From Tengunoibacter tsumagoiensis (GTDB taxonomy: Bacteria; Chloroflexota; Ktedonobacteria; Ktedonobacterales; Ktedonobacteraceae), in the NCBI RefSeq assembly GCF_003967535.1, contig NZ_BIFR01000001.1, forward strand, positions 2,913,001 to 2,977,000: a stretch of DNA of 64,000 nucleotides. The letters run 5' to 3'. A model generated the notes under the pieces. It ran no database searches. It was not told the origin of the DNA and was given only the letters and a program-made list of their open reading frames with translations. The translations under genes were made by a program, and so were the position numbers. How positions within the stretch are numbered: position 1 is the stretch's first letter; each line of letters opens with the position of its first letter. Below, one piece after another: positions 28,580-38,284 of the stretch.

Positions 28580-30044
28580 CTAAGGGAGCTCATATCTTCG
28601 ATATCCCCTTTTTCCAATGCCTCGTAGTCTTCCGCGTTCAACGAGCAGCTCAAGGTCACGTGTTGCCGTTCGATCAGAGATAACCTGTGAGTGTACGATG
28701 TTCGCGGTTTGTAATAGAGCCATGGTCATGCACATATTGTACCGCTTTCATCAGTAGGTCCTCCTGCGATTGGGGCGATAGCGATGCAGGTGTTTCTGCC
28801 CATTGCAATTCTTTCTGAACTGGCCTGGCGGCAACAGGAGTAAACTCAGTCGCACGGGGGAATGTAACCACGAATTCGCTGGTTTCTTGAAAATGAGGCG
28901 AGGGAAGCCCCAGTCGTTTGCTTTCATCAATCATAAAGCGGATGCCGCTGCCAATACGCTCCATATAGCCAGGGATGTCTCGGAGCAGATTGGCAAGAAT
29001 CGGATTCCGTAGTTTGGATTGGACCTCTCCTCGTTCCATCAGTTTTACCGTAATGCCTGGCAGCAGAAGTCCGGGGTTATGAACTTCGATACGGTCTGGA
29101 TAATAGAAGACTCGGATGCTCTCTCCACGCTTACTATAATCGCGATGGACGACAGCGTTGACGATGGCCTCTCGCAGGATTTCAATGGAATACTCCTGGA
29201 CATCAATCCGCTTCCAGCCTTCTATGCGAGCTCCAACAGCAATATAACGGTTCAGAAAGGCCTCTGCCTCATCTATCAGCTCTTGTAGTGGGCCTGTCAG
29301 GATCTTGCGGTCGGCGTAGCGACTGGTTCCAATCGTCTCGCGGAAAAGCACACAGACGATTTTGCCCTGGATAATGCTCATCTGCGGATCGTGCCCAAAA
29401 AATAAGAGTCCAGCATTGGTTGAGAGGAGTTTTCTATTCTCGGTCTGAATGGCACAGCGCATTCCCAGAAGGTTTTTTTCAAGGTGCTCAAGGCGCTTTG
29501 CCTTAATTGCCTCTTGTTGAACGGAGCTGCAAGTAGGACTTGATGCGTTCGAGATCCAGGTCATCCATATCAGTGCCATGGGCTGGTTGCGCTTCCCACT
29601 CTTGAAGACCTCGGTCATTGGCCATTTCAAGCATCTCTATGACGTTGAGGGGAACTGTGTGTGTTCACATCGCACCCAGAATACGCCACCAGCCTGGTAG
29701 ACTGGCCCCATACTTTGGGGGACTGTCACCACAACAACGCGTTTCCCATCTAGCGTATAGACTTCAGGTTCTGGAGGATCCAGAACAAGTGGAGGCTTGA
29801 TATTGTTACGGCCAGCCCTCAAAATGGTATCCATTGTCATCGCCATGCGTTCATCGGGCACGCCAATAATGGAATGAGAAGCATCTTCAACGCCGATGAT
29901 GATAACTCCACCCTGAGCATTAGCCATGCCGTACATCCGTTCCGCCATCTCTGTATGGCGAGGAACTGCCGCTTTAATTTCAATGGTTGTTGTTTCGCCA
30001 TATTGGATCAGTTGTCGTATCGCCTCCTCTTTTTGATCTGCCAT
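28580..30044 (-). pseudogene. AlbA_2 / HATPase_c_4 / winged-helix regulator, copy 2, disrupted
   Basis: ATG 30044 follows AAAGGAGAA. The reconstructed protein parallels copy 1 along its whole length: ETTTIEIKAAVPRH, GMANAQGGVIIIGVED, ILREAIVNAVVHRDYSKRG, MERIGSGIRFM, and a winged helix ending RRYELP at 28580. Three reading-frame breaks are visible, near 29665 (after FWVR), near 29525 and near 28675 (inside the winged helix). The long uninterrupted middle piece covers the HATPase-like region. Divergence from copy 1 is substantial, so these are old paralogues rather than a recent duplication. They lie in opposite orientation about 5 kb apart. Both being broken suggests relaxed selection, or that sequencing errors need checking. 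Confidence 0.85.
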
Positions 30045-30093
30045 GCTGTTCTCCTTTCACATTTTTTGCTTTAAAATGCGCTATATAGCTCTC

Positions 30094-30146
30094 ATTATAG
30101 CACGGATGGCGGATCGATGGCGGAACCCATCAAAGAAATGGCGGAA
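30094..30146 (-). promoter_or_regulatory. Three phased TCCGCCA sites plus extended -10 box before copy 2
   Basis: Read on the minus strand, TCCGCCAT-type sites lie at 30145-30139, 30124-30118 and 30113-30107, spaced 21 and 11 bases. The order and spacing match the first three sites of the copy 1 array. TGCTATAAT follows (TATAAT is the complement of 30094-30099), a textbook extended -10, 7 bases after the last site. Conservation of motif, phasing and position next to a promoter between two diverged paralogues argues for function. Confidence 0.7.
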
Positions 30147-30174
30147 TATAAAGGATGCCTATTGCTCTTTATTT

Positions 30175-30390
30175 AAAAGTATTTACTTCTGCACCTTTAT
30201 CTTGATCCTGATAAAGTGTGGCCAGTCTATTGAGCGCATATGGTATCTGAGGATGATTTACTCCCAGGTTCTATACACAGATGTGAAGCGCTTGTATATA
30301 AAGTGGCTCTGCTTCGACATATTTACCTTGCTCATAATAAAAAGCCATTAGTACGGCGAGGGGATAGGATACTCCAGGATTGCTAACCCT
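30175..30390 (-). pseudogene. Tetratricopeptide-repeat relic
   Basis: Minus-strand translation gives PGVSYPLAVLMAFYYEQGKY, then VEAEPLYIQALHICV, a stop, and then NLGVNHPQIPYALNRLATLY in the same frame. This is the consensus of TPR_10/TPR_12 arrays (YxxQGKYxEAExLYxxAL, then hydrophobic-G-x-x-HP). About one and a half repeats survive, with no start, no flanking repeats and an internal stop. It is presumably the remains of a NB-ARC/TPR-type regulator. Confidence 0.65.
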
Positions 30391-31093
30391 TAGTATAGGC
30401 GCTTTGAAGAGGCTAAATGAGCAGAGGATGTAACATATGATAGGAAGAGGCAAATTTATACGTGTTATAGCTATGATTGGAGATGTATCTGTGCTGCCGT
30501 TGCAACTAATAAGGTTTAGTTGAAATCTTTGCGTTTTACATAGGATTAATTTTGAGCTTTTACTATTCATATGAAAAGATAGTTTTTGTTGCTAGATTAG
30601 TTTTCTAAACTATTGTGGATATTAATATTACCAGAAGATAGTTTGCTTCGCTAGCTTGCTTACTTGAATCTGATCTGCTTTACAAGAGGCAGACATGGTT
30701 GGAACCTCTGCTAGAACCTTTGTTGGTGCTGTCTTGTTTCGTTTACAATATGAATGCGCTCTTTGCTGCTCAGTCAGAATAGTATTATTCGGATATTCCT
30801 CTGGCTACTATATCCAAAGGGCAAGGGCAGTCCATATAACGCATTTATATTGATGAGTATGATCGAGAGTTTGTTTATGGAGTGTTCGGCGCTATAGCTG
30901 TATCCGTCTCAATGTTGCCCGACGCAGTCAAATGCTTATATTACTTCTAAATTTGGAAATTATTGATGTCGATTTTTACATAGACCACAGTTGCAGATTT
31001 TCGTTGAGTGCGTATTTGCTTGCAACTGTGGCTATTTTGATTGATCGTGACTATAGCTTCAATTGGATACGGTGTATCCATAATATAATCAGG
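30391..31093. other. AT-rich intergenic region with a stem-loop after the methyltransferase gene
   Basis: No coding sequence is supported. At 30985-30995 and 31021-31031 a perfect 11-base inverted repeat (CCACAGTTGCA / TGCAACTGTGG) encloses 25 bases, beginning 63 bases past the stop of the minus-strand methyltransferase gene. It lacks a clear U-tract, so it is at best an imperfect terminator or an RNA 3'-end stabiliser. Confidence 0.45.
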
Positions 31094-32524
31094 TTATGAT
31101 ATTACAAGCCGCCTTTTTTGCAGTTTTATATCATTTCCCGAAACCAAATTTTTTTCCTTCCTAAAACTGCAATCTGTTGAATCGTTGACGGTACTATCAA
31201 CAGCACTTGTAGTATCAGTATTGCCCGTAACCCTCTGTTTAGCATTTGCTAAAACTATCTTTAATGCTGTTCCTATTGCTTCAGCCAGTAAAGGGGGCAC
31301 TGCATTTGCTACTTGAGTATAACGTGGTATTTGGGTACGCCGATTTGTGTCGCCTGTTGTATACTTTGCTTTAAACTCAAACCAATCAGGGAAAGACTGA
31401 ATTCGTGCATACTCGCGGACTGTAGGTATGCGAGGCTCTCCATAATGAACGAGGTCATCTGGTAGGCTGGTTAAAGTATGGCAAGCTTCATTCCTTGAGA
31501 GGGGCGCGATGCGATGTTTGTTTAAGTTTAGTAGTTTTCTCTCTTGCTCTTTTAGTTGCTTACCTGGAGTAAACTCGTGTATGATTCTGTTGAACCTGTG
31601 TTCTATTTCCTGACTGTGATTTGCAAAGCGGTGACTGTCAGCAATGCATCCTTCTTGTATGAGCGTTCCGTTTCGGTGCTGCCGCATCAGTTTTTGGTAA
31701 AAATTGTTTGGTTGTATTGGCCCATATAATCCTTGCTTAAATCTCTTCATACGTGGCTCAATACATTGAACATGTCCATGAACTTTCTCCAGATCGGAAA
31801 TGGCTTCTTCCAACGTGATTTCTTGGTCTAGTGGAAGATTGTGTTGTGGTAGAAATGTAGCTCGTGTAGTAAATAGGGTATCAAATGGTTGGAGAAATAA
31901 GTTATTCTGCATTATATCATTACGTATAGCAATGAGAATATAGCGAGGCCGGATTTGGGGAACCCCAAAGTCTTTGGCTTTAATGCTTTTTTCTCTAAAA
32001 GATGTATATCCTAATTTTAATAGGGCTTCTTGCAGTTCCTCATCCGCGTTGAACCTTTGCTCTTCGATATCTTTTCCGTTTTTACCCTTTTCCGTTTTTT
32101 TGAAAGTTTTGGCAAATCCCTGGACATTTTCTACCAAGAGCATCTGGGGACGTAGTAATTTTACGAGTTCTAAGTATTTTTCAAAAAGGCGGTTTCGCTG
32201 ATCATCATATTTTCGCCGACCTGAGTTTGAAAAACCCTGGCAAGGTGGCCCACCTGCAAGCAATTGTATTTCTGGCAAGTTTTTTAATTGAGATTTGTAT
32301 TCATCAAGCAGTATTTCAATGTCAGTTGCTTCTTTTGGTAACCAATCAGGCCATTCAAAAGTGAAATTGTCTTTTTGATCAATGAGATTGTATTTTAGCG
32401 TTTCAAAAGCCATTGGTGATTTTTCAACGGCAAATAAACCTTTCCAACCGGCCATCATTAAACCTAAGGACAAGCCCCCTGCACCTGCAAATACATCTAT
32501 AAACTTGGGTACGTGAGCATCCAT
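31094..32524 (-). CDS. drmMII: C5-cytosine DNA methyltransferase (DISARM DrmMII type)
   Basis: The 476-aa protein starts at ATG 32524, with ATGGAGTG 9 bases upstream. C5-methylase motifs are in canonical order: motif I FIDVFAGAGGLSLG (residues 8-21), motif IV GGPPCQGFSNSG with nucleophile C95, motif VI VENVQ (E132), motif VIII IRPRYILIAIR, motif IX in ARIQSFPDWFEF, and motif X QVANAVPPLLAEAIG. All catalytic residues are present. It is the last gene of the DISARM-like set, 263 bases after drmB, so it may also have its own promoter. In class 2 DISARM a C5-methylase marks host DNA as self. The target recognition region (about 240-340) gives no clue to sequence specificity. The Ser/Thr-rich tail is unusual but not alarming. 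Confidence 0.92.
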   Translation of the reverse strand: MDAHVPKFIDVFAGAGGLSLGLMMAGWKGLFAVEKSPMAFETLKYNLIDQKDNFTFEWPDWLPKEATDIEILLDEYKSQLKNLPEIQLLAGGPPCQGFSNSGRRKYDDQRNRLFEKYLELVKLLRPQMLLVENVQGFAKTFKKTEKGKNGKDIEEQRFNADEELQEALLKLGYTSFREKSIKAKDFGVPQIRPRYILIAIRNDIMQNNLFLQPFDTLFTTRATFLPQHNLPLDQEITLEEAISDLEKVHGHVQCIEPRMKRFKQGLYGPIQPNNFYQKLMRQHRNGTLIQEGCIADSHRFANHSQEIEHRFNRIIHEFTPGKQLKEQERKLLNLNKHRIAPLSRNEACHTLTSLPDDLVHYGEPRIPTVREYARIQSFPDWFEFKAKYTTGDTNRRTQIPRYTQVANAVPPLLAEAIGTALKIVLANAKQRVTGNTDTTSAVDSTVNDSTDCSFRKEKNLVSGNDIKLQKRRLVIS

Positions 32525-32787
32525 ACAGTATCACTCCATCTTAAAATTAACAGCCTCTGTTGCCCACTTACCTCACACAGCTATTGCAAACGTAAGTTAA
32601 GGGACTTGAAAATGAATTCTAGTTTTATAACAAAGTATACATGATTGTAGAGATTTGCGCCAGGTGATATACCTATAAACCTATAAAAAAGCTTTTACAC
32701 GCTGTTTGCAACCTCAACTGCCATCACTTATATAAAACTATTTTTGATTCACTTTGTAACTGCTCTTTATCTCGATGGGAAGGTTGA

Positions 32788-34680
32788 TTAGCCTAAATTG
32801 AAATAGCCTAACTTACGGTTTTCCAATTTCCCTATGACTAGAGCCCGGTCTAGGAAATGATTAAATTCTTCACATGCTGTCTCTGGGATTAGCGCACAAT
32901 TATGGCATGCTGCTAAGTTGTAGAAATCTGTTTGTCCACTATATAGTCCTGCTTCCATACAAATAGGATCTGCAGAGCACCACTGTGCATCTGATAAAGC
33001 ATGTTGAATGATCGGTTCGAGTTTACCTGCTTGTCCCATGCGTACAAGTCCTCCCATTGTTCCTTCAGAGTCGCCAGCTGCTGTATATATTAGCAATCCT
33101 GCCATTGGGGCATCCTGGTCTTCTGAAATGTATAACCTTTCTCGTAGTGCCGCAGCCCCATAACCACATTCGAATGTCAGTCGATTGATGAGTAAATGTG
33201 CGAAGGTATGAATAAGGATAAAGCGCGGAGAGATGGGCTTTTGTTTTGTTCTATTGTTTTGAACGAGTTGCTGATGCCTTTGTATAAGCGGAGCCACCCG
33301 ATTTATAACTTCTTTTTGGGATTCCCATTCTCGCAATCGCTTTTCGTTCAATTCTAAAAAAATTCCCTCGCCGTAGACAATGTATGCTGGTATCCAATTA
33401 TCTTGATCGCTAACAGGTGAGCTCTGCCGCAATAGCGCTTTTCGCTCTTCAAGGGATAAGCTATTTTCTGGGAGTATGCGAGTGAATCCAGCTAAAGCTC
33501 TTGTCTCTCTAAGCTTACTGATTAAGTTGATTCGTGAGAAATAGGTGCTGCAGGAGGGATCATAGCAATTAATATCAGTTTTCTTAATGACCAATGAATC
33601 TTCATCTCTTGCTTCTTGCAAAACAGTAAATTCTTCCCAACGGAATAGTATTTCTGGGTTTTTCTCTTGAGTTATATATTGATTTGCGAATTCCGTTTTT
33701 TCTTTATCCGCTGATATAACAATTTTAAGCGCTTCTTTAATTTGTTCATCATTGTACGGTGCTAAAAGAGGTGGAGGTATGTTGGGAGCATTACGTAGAT
33801 GAGTGGGTTCTATCTCTTCAGAATAATTTGGTAAACTACATATGATGTTGATATATGTTGAAATTGGTGGTTCTTCTAATAAAGATACCAGTTTTGCTGG
33901 GGCCTTTTTGCTCCCTCGCGGCAGATAGATAGCGCTTCGCACATCGGAATAATAGAGATTAGATGCGCTACGCAGTGATCCGCGTAGTAATCCTGCGCAA
34001 GATGTTCCTTCTTCTGTCCCAAGCCAGGGCCTATTGCCTTGGCAGATGTAAGAAATATCGTTTTTGTCAAGCTTCGTGCTTAAGACATTTTCTGTTGTAA
34101 TTTGTGATAAAGATCTTTCTTCGCCACAGCTACACTTGACAATCTGCGCCCCGAGTGAGGAACCTCCTGTTGCAACTATTCGCAATTTCCCCGTACATGT
34201 AGGGTTTACTGAGGAATGTACCCATTCTCTCCATGGAAAATCTTGTATATGCCCCATTGTACACATGGCAACGAATGGAACCTGCGCGAGAAATTTTATC
34301 ATTTCCTTTTCTTCGCACTCCTGACATTTCTGTCTGCCCCTCGCTGTTAATGGTAGTTTATATAGTCGTTTACAATTTGGGCAGAAGTGCCATTGGGGAA
34401 AACGAAGGAATGGAATCTGGAGATATTTGTTTGACATATTCTCTTTTACATCTCTGTAGTCCGGGGGTAGTCGAAAGTGATTAACATTTAATAAACGTTG
34501 AAGGCGCCATTCTTCCACTCTGAACTCAGTTTCATCAACATTTTTATCAAATCCCTTTTCGGATTTATACCAATGGTCGATTCCTCCCGATATCAATGAT
34601 GTACCATCTTTTACAACCATCATTGCGCCAACTCCAAATGGTGCAATCAATTGGGCTCGGCGTATAGGATTTTTAGCCAT
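32788..34680 (-). CDS. drmB: DrmB-like DUF1998 protein
   Basis: The 630-aa protein opens with RRAQLIAPFGVGAMMVVKDG, typical of DrmB N-termini. A zinc-finger-like C4 follows (C100, C103, C119, C122), and then CSCGEE. The C-terminal DUF1998 domain has HTFAHLLINRLTFECGYGAA, LLIYTAAGDSEGTMGGLVRM and a final C-H cluster (CHNCALIPETACEEFN). In DISARM, DrmB associates with the DrmA helicase, and the pair forms the DNA-sensing core. The ATG overlaps the drmA stop by 8 bases, which fits co-translation of a complex. The length fits the family. No enzymatic motif is seen, as expected. Confidence 0.9.
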   Translation of the reverse strand: MAKNPIRRAQLIAPFGVGAMMVVKDGTSLISGGIDHWYKSEKGFDKNVDETEFRVEEWRLQRLLNVNHFRLPPDYRDVKENMSNKYLQIPFLRFPQWHFCPNCKRLYKLPLTARGRQKCQECEEKEMIKFLAQVPFVAMCTMGHIQDFPWREWVHSSVNPTCTGKLRIVATGGSSLGAQIVKCSCGEERSLSQITTENVLSTKLDKNDISYICQGNRPWLGTEEGTSCAGLLRGSLRSASNLYYSDVRSAIYLPRGSKKAPAKLVSLLEEPPISTYINIICSLPNYSEEIEPTHLRNAPNIPPPLLAPYNDEQIKEALKIVISADKEKTEFANQYITQEKNPEILFRWEEFTVLQEARDEDSLVIKKTDINCYDPSCSTYFSRINLISKLRETRALAGFTRILPENSLSLEERKALLRQSSPVSDQDNWIPAYIVYGEGIFLELNEKRLREWESQKEVINRVAPLIQRHQQLVQNNRTKQKPISPRFILIHTFAHLLINRLTFECGYGAAALRERLYISEDQDAPMAGLLIYTAAGDSEGTMGGLVRMGQAGKLEPIIQHALSDAQWCSADPICMEAGLYSGQTDFYNLAACHNCALIPETACEEFNHFLDRALVIGKLENRKLGYFNLG

Positions 34681-37600
34681 TGTTTTGTCCTTCCTCGGCC
34701 TCTGCGTATAGACTAGTAATCACTGCGTTGCATTCCGCGTCTACGTTCCTCATCGAGTTAGCTGTCTGCCAAGTGAGGTGTTTCTGTTCACTCGTAACGT
34801 ATGCCCCTGCTGGCACCAAAAGTGGTATTTCATTACCGCTATTGTCTTCCCAAACATTTCTCTGCCATGATTTCCATTGGTTAATACGATTGTCAAAAAC
34901 ACGTATGAAATTAGGAAGTTCTCCGGGATCGATTGCTTCGATCCTAGGTATGAGGATCTGCCGAAGCTTTTCAATGAGATGACTTGGGTATGGATATGGG
35001 CTTCGTGCGTTATCTTTATCTCCAAGCTGACGAACATATGCAGCCATGATTGCATGGAGTGCACGATCAAGAACTGGTGGAGAAAATGGTGTGACACTGG
35101 TTGGTTCCACCTGAGCGTATAAGCGTTCGTGGTAGCTACGAAACTTCTCATAATGCGAGCGGTCACGTGGCCTTGTTAACCCATATAAAGTGATGACTAA
35201 ACCTGGTCTTTCCCACCAGCGCCTTCCGACACGGCCTGTAACCTGAATATATTGTGATGTCGTTTTAGGTTGACCTACAACGGTCATGAGGGATAAGCGA
35301 TCAATATCGACCCCAACTTCAATGATATTTGATGCAAGGCACACATCTACAGGGCGATCCCTTTGTCCATCTTTTTTGTACTCGATCTCCAGTTTTGCAA
35401 TAGCTTCTGGCACCTCTTCATTTTTTAACCGCCCAGTCAATTCTAAAATGTTCCAAAACTTGCGCAGCTCATCAAATTTTTTCCCCTCTCGGTTCATCAG
35501 GACACGAAAGTAATCGGGGATGTCTGACTGAAACAAAGAAAGAGTCGTTCCAAGTTCTCGTAGACTGTTGAAGAAGAGTAGTAAGGACCACCAGGGATCA
35601 CGTTCAGCTTCACTCAATGCCAAAGGCGATTGCAAAAGTGCTGTGAACGATCGTACCTGCGCAGTTTGCAGCGAGCCAAGACCTGGTGCATACACTCCTA
35701 CATGCAGACGTCCATGCTCTAAATTTCCCTCTGCATTGGTAGCATAACGAGCAAAAAAAGAATCGTCGACACTCAAGCCAGGGGGGGGAAATAGAGAAAC
35801 ATTGTCTCGTCCGAATAGCCTCTGAACTTGTTCTTTATACCGACGGATAGTTGCTGTCGAGCTTATAATTTTTGGTGAAATAGGCCTTTCGTAGCGCCGA
35901 TCTGTGCATAGTTCTTCTATGAGAGTCTCATATAGGCCAACCATTGACCCGAGTGGACCCGAAATTAAGTGAAGTTCGTCTTGAATGATGAGACTAGGAG
36001 GCGCGTATTCCCTAACTCCTTCAGGGTTGATGCCAAAGATGTTGCGTACTTCATTTTTCCATGCAATGAGAGCAAACTTATCTACGGTCCCGATTAGCAT
36101 AGTTGGACGCTTTTCGTAGATATCCTCATCAATGACGTAAATAGGCAAGTTGCGATAAAATTCACACTGGCGATCTGGACAGTGGAAAATAACAGTTTTT
36201 TCTTTGCGGGAATATCCAGACACGGGAATTGTACCAGCTGATCGCCCTGACTTGGCTGGTTTGATGGGTCCCATTTGTGCTCTGCACCATGGACACTTAT
36301 TCACCAGGAATTTGTTTTCTACAGACCTATCGTTGCGCGCCAATCCGTTTAACATTGCAATGGCTTCATCTCGTTTATTCGGTGTTGTTGCATTTCCAAC
36401 CCAGACCCCGATTGAAAATTCATTGGTACCTAATTCTTCTGTGTTTTTTCGCCTAAGGTGTTCCATAGCACAAATGAGGGTTGATGCTCTCTGAAATTGT
36501 TGAGCTGTCAAGAGACGCAGTGTATATCGCATGAGAACTTGGACCCCTCTGTTCGCAGATTTTTCTAGACGGCGCATAAACATCGCATATGCAGCCAAAC
36601 CTAAATATGCCTCAGTTTTACCTCCACCAGTAGGAAACCAAATCAGCTCTACCTGTTTGCGATCCATAGACTGTGGATCTGCCGTTGATTGGACTGTCAT
36701 CAATAGGAAAGCTACTTGAAACGCTCGCCATTTTCCCTGGTTCGGTTCTAGTTTGTTGAGATCAAGTTCATGATATGGAGGGGAAAAACTTACGGTTACC
36801 GCTTTTTGATCGGTCTGGTATTTCCGTGGTTCACGTCCTGCGTGTGTTTGTTGAAGGAGCATTGCATGGTTGGCGAGTTTAAATGCACGCATCGCTTTTG
36901 GTGTGGTCTGCAGATAGTATAGTCCCTGTTTCATGCGATCAACACATTTTTTACATTCATCTACATGCTTTTGGGCAGCTTGCCGATATTTGAGATCAAG
37001 GGTGGAGATCTCCCGAGATTGTTGCTCTATCCAATCTTCATAAAGCTGAAGGACTTCTTTTAATGCATGGATGCCATCATCTCCTGGTATTAAACCAGCC
37101 AACGCTTTCATTTCGACTTCAACCTTGGTGCCATCTTTCCGCTCTACGTTTGGAGTTGTGCTTGGTATTTCAATCGTTGGAAGTGTTTCTGCACTTACCC
37201 ATGCTACTGTTTCTATAGTAGCAGTCTGTTCCCCATTTTTCTGATAGTTTTTTTCGAATAGCTGTTCTTGCTTTTTCGTATCTGCAGGCCCCCAATTTGC
37301 TGCACAATTATGCCCTACCGCAAATGTTCTCGCTTTACGATAAAGAAGCGCCAGTGATTCTTCCTCATCGTCCAATGGAAGTATATTATCAACGTCTATG
37401 TCTATAGCTGTGGAGTCTGGATAAGGATGAATGAGGTTTGATGTTTCTGATGTGTTAATATGTACTTTGAAAAAAGATTGAAATAGGCAATATTGATCTG
37501 TAAAATTTTGTTTTTTACTACGATTCACCAAGCATACTGTTATAATGCGCCTTCCTGCCATATGCTTGTAAGGGCGTGAATATAATTCAACTGCTATATC

Positions 37601-38263
37601 AAGATCATCAGCATTGTCAGCCTGTATGTTGGGATCTTCTAGTTTAGATTCACGTTGAGTACAAAGTTGGCTTGCTTCAAATGTCGCTCGTATCGTAACC
37701 TGTGATCGCAACCACCATATACGCTCTTGTCCTTGGAGGAAAATAGTATGCTTGTGGTAACGGCCACCAGATGCGTTAACTGTTAATATTGCATCATCTG
37801 GTATATCGGCTAGGAAACTGATGCCCATGCTACTTGGTCGGTTCCCTTTAACTGCTGGAATCTCTATATCAGGTATGTCTGTCGTTCCCTCAGCTGATCC
37901 TGAGCGGTTTTCAATTAGTTCGATAGATTTTTGGGCTTGGGATGTCATGACATTATTATCGTTTTCATTCTCTACAATGTCTGAGAATGCCACAATATTC
38001 GTGCTATTGTCATTGGTTTGGTTATCTTCAATGGATGCTCCCCATGGATAGAGAACGCCCACTCCATACCGTTTGCTGGGTGGATCCCTTTGAAGAATTT
38101 CTTCTCCTGATCCTTGCTGACGCCAGGGGCCATAAGACTCCTGTGCTACATCAAATGAAATAGGTTTTGTACAATCAATCTCTTTTCCCTGAGGAGAGGG
38201 TCCAATTAATTCTTCTCGCAAAAGTTGAAGCATTCTGTCTCGACCATTAGCGTAATCTGGCAT
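34673..38263 (-). CDS. drmA: DrmA-like SF2 helicase
   Basis: The 1196-aa protein has the DrmA N-terminus (LLREELIGPSPQGKEI, then RYGVGVLYPWG) and a long beta-rich region. The helicase core has Walker A WFPTGGGKTEAYLGL (about residue 545), a DELH box in IIQDELHLISGPLGS, and SSTATIRR. The second RecA-like lobe has ASNIIEVGVDIDRLSLM and YIQVTGRVGRRW. A CPWC...CPDRQC cluster lies between motifs. The family couples ATP hydrolysis to movement on phage DNA that has free ends or lacks methylation. It starts at ATG 38263, 21 bases after the NERD gene ends, and overlaps drmB. All helicase motifs are intact. The identification with DrmA rests on this layout plus the DrmB neighbour. Confidence 0.92.
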   Translation of the reverse strand: MPDYANGRDRMLQLLREELIGPSPQGKEIDCTKPISFDVAQESYGPWRQQGSGEEILQRDPPSKRYGVGVLYPWGASIEDNQTNDNSTNIVAFSDIVENENDNNVMTSQAQKSIELIENRSGSAEGTTDIPDIEIPAVKGNRPSSMGISFLADIPDDAILTVNASGGRYHKHTIFLQGQERIWWLRSQVTIRATFEASQLCTQRESKLEDPNIQADNADDLDIAVELYSRPYKHMAGRRIITVCLVNRSKKQNFTDQYCLFQSFFKVHINTSETSNLIHPYPDSTAIDIDVDNILPLDDEEESLALLYRKARTFAVGHNCAANWGPADTKKQEQLFEKNYQKNGEQTATIETVAWVSAETLPTIEIPSTTPNVERKDGTKVEVEMKALAGLIPGDDGIHALKEVLQLYEDWIEQQSREISTLDLKYRQAAQKHVDECKKCVDRMKQGLYYLQTTPKAMRAFKLANHAMLLQQTHAGREPRKYQTDQKAVTVSFSPPYHELDLNKLEPNQGKWRAFQVAFLLMTVQSTADPQSMDRKQVELIWFPTGGGKTEAYLGLAAYAMFMRRLEKSANRGVQVLMRYTLRLLTAQQFQRASTLICAMEHLRRKNTEELGTNEFSIGVWVGNATTPNKRDEAIAMLNGLARNDRSVENKFLVNKCPWCRAQMGPIKPAKSGRSAGTIPVSGYSRKEKTVIFHCPDRQCEFYRNLPIYVIDEDIYEKRPTMLIGTVDKFALIAWKNEVRNIFGINPEGVREYAPPSLIIQDELHLISGPLGSMVGLYETLIEELCTDRRYERPISPKIISSTATIRRYKEQVQRLFGRDNVSLFPPPGLSVDDSFFARYATNAEGNLEHGRLHVGVYAPGLGSLQTAQVRSFTALLQSPLALSEAERDPWWSLLLFFNSLRELGTTLSLFQSDIPDYFRVLMNREGKKFDELRKFWNILELTGRLKNEEVPEAIAKLEIEYKKDGQRDRPVDVCLASNIIEVGVDIDRLSLMTVVGQPKTTSQYIQVTGRVGRRWWERPGLVITLYGLTRPRDRSHYEKFRSYHERLYAQVEPTSVTPFSPPVLDRALHAIMAAYVRQLGDKDNARSPYPYPSHLIEKLRQILIPRIEAIDPGELPNFIRVFDNRINQWKSWQRNVWEDNSGNEIPLLVPAGAYVTSEQKHLTWQTANSMRNVDAECNAVITSLYAEAEEGQNNG

Positions 38264-38284
38264 AACAATCTCCTAATCATAAAT

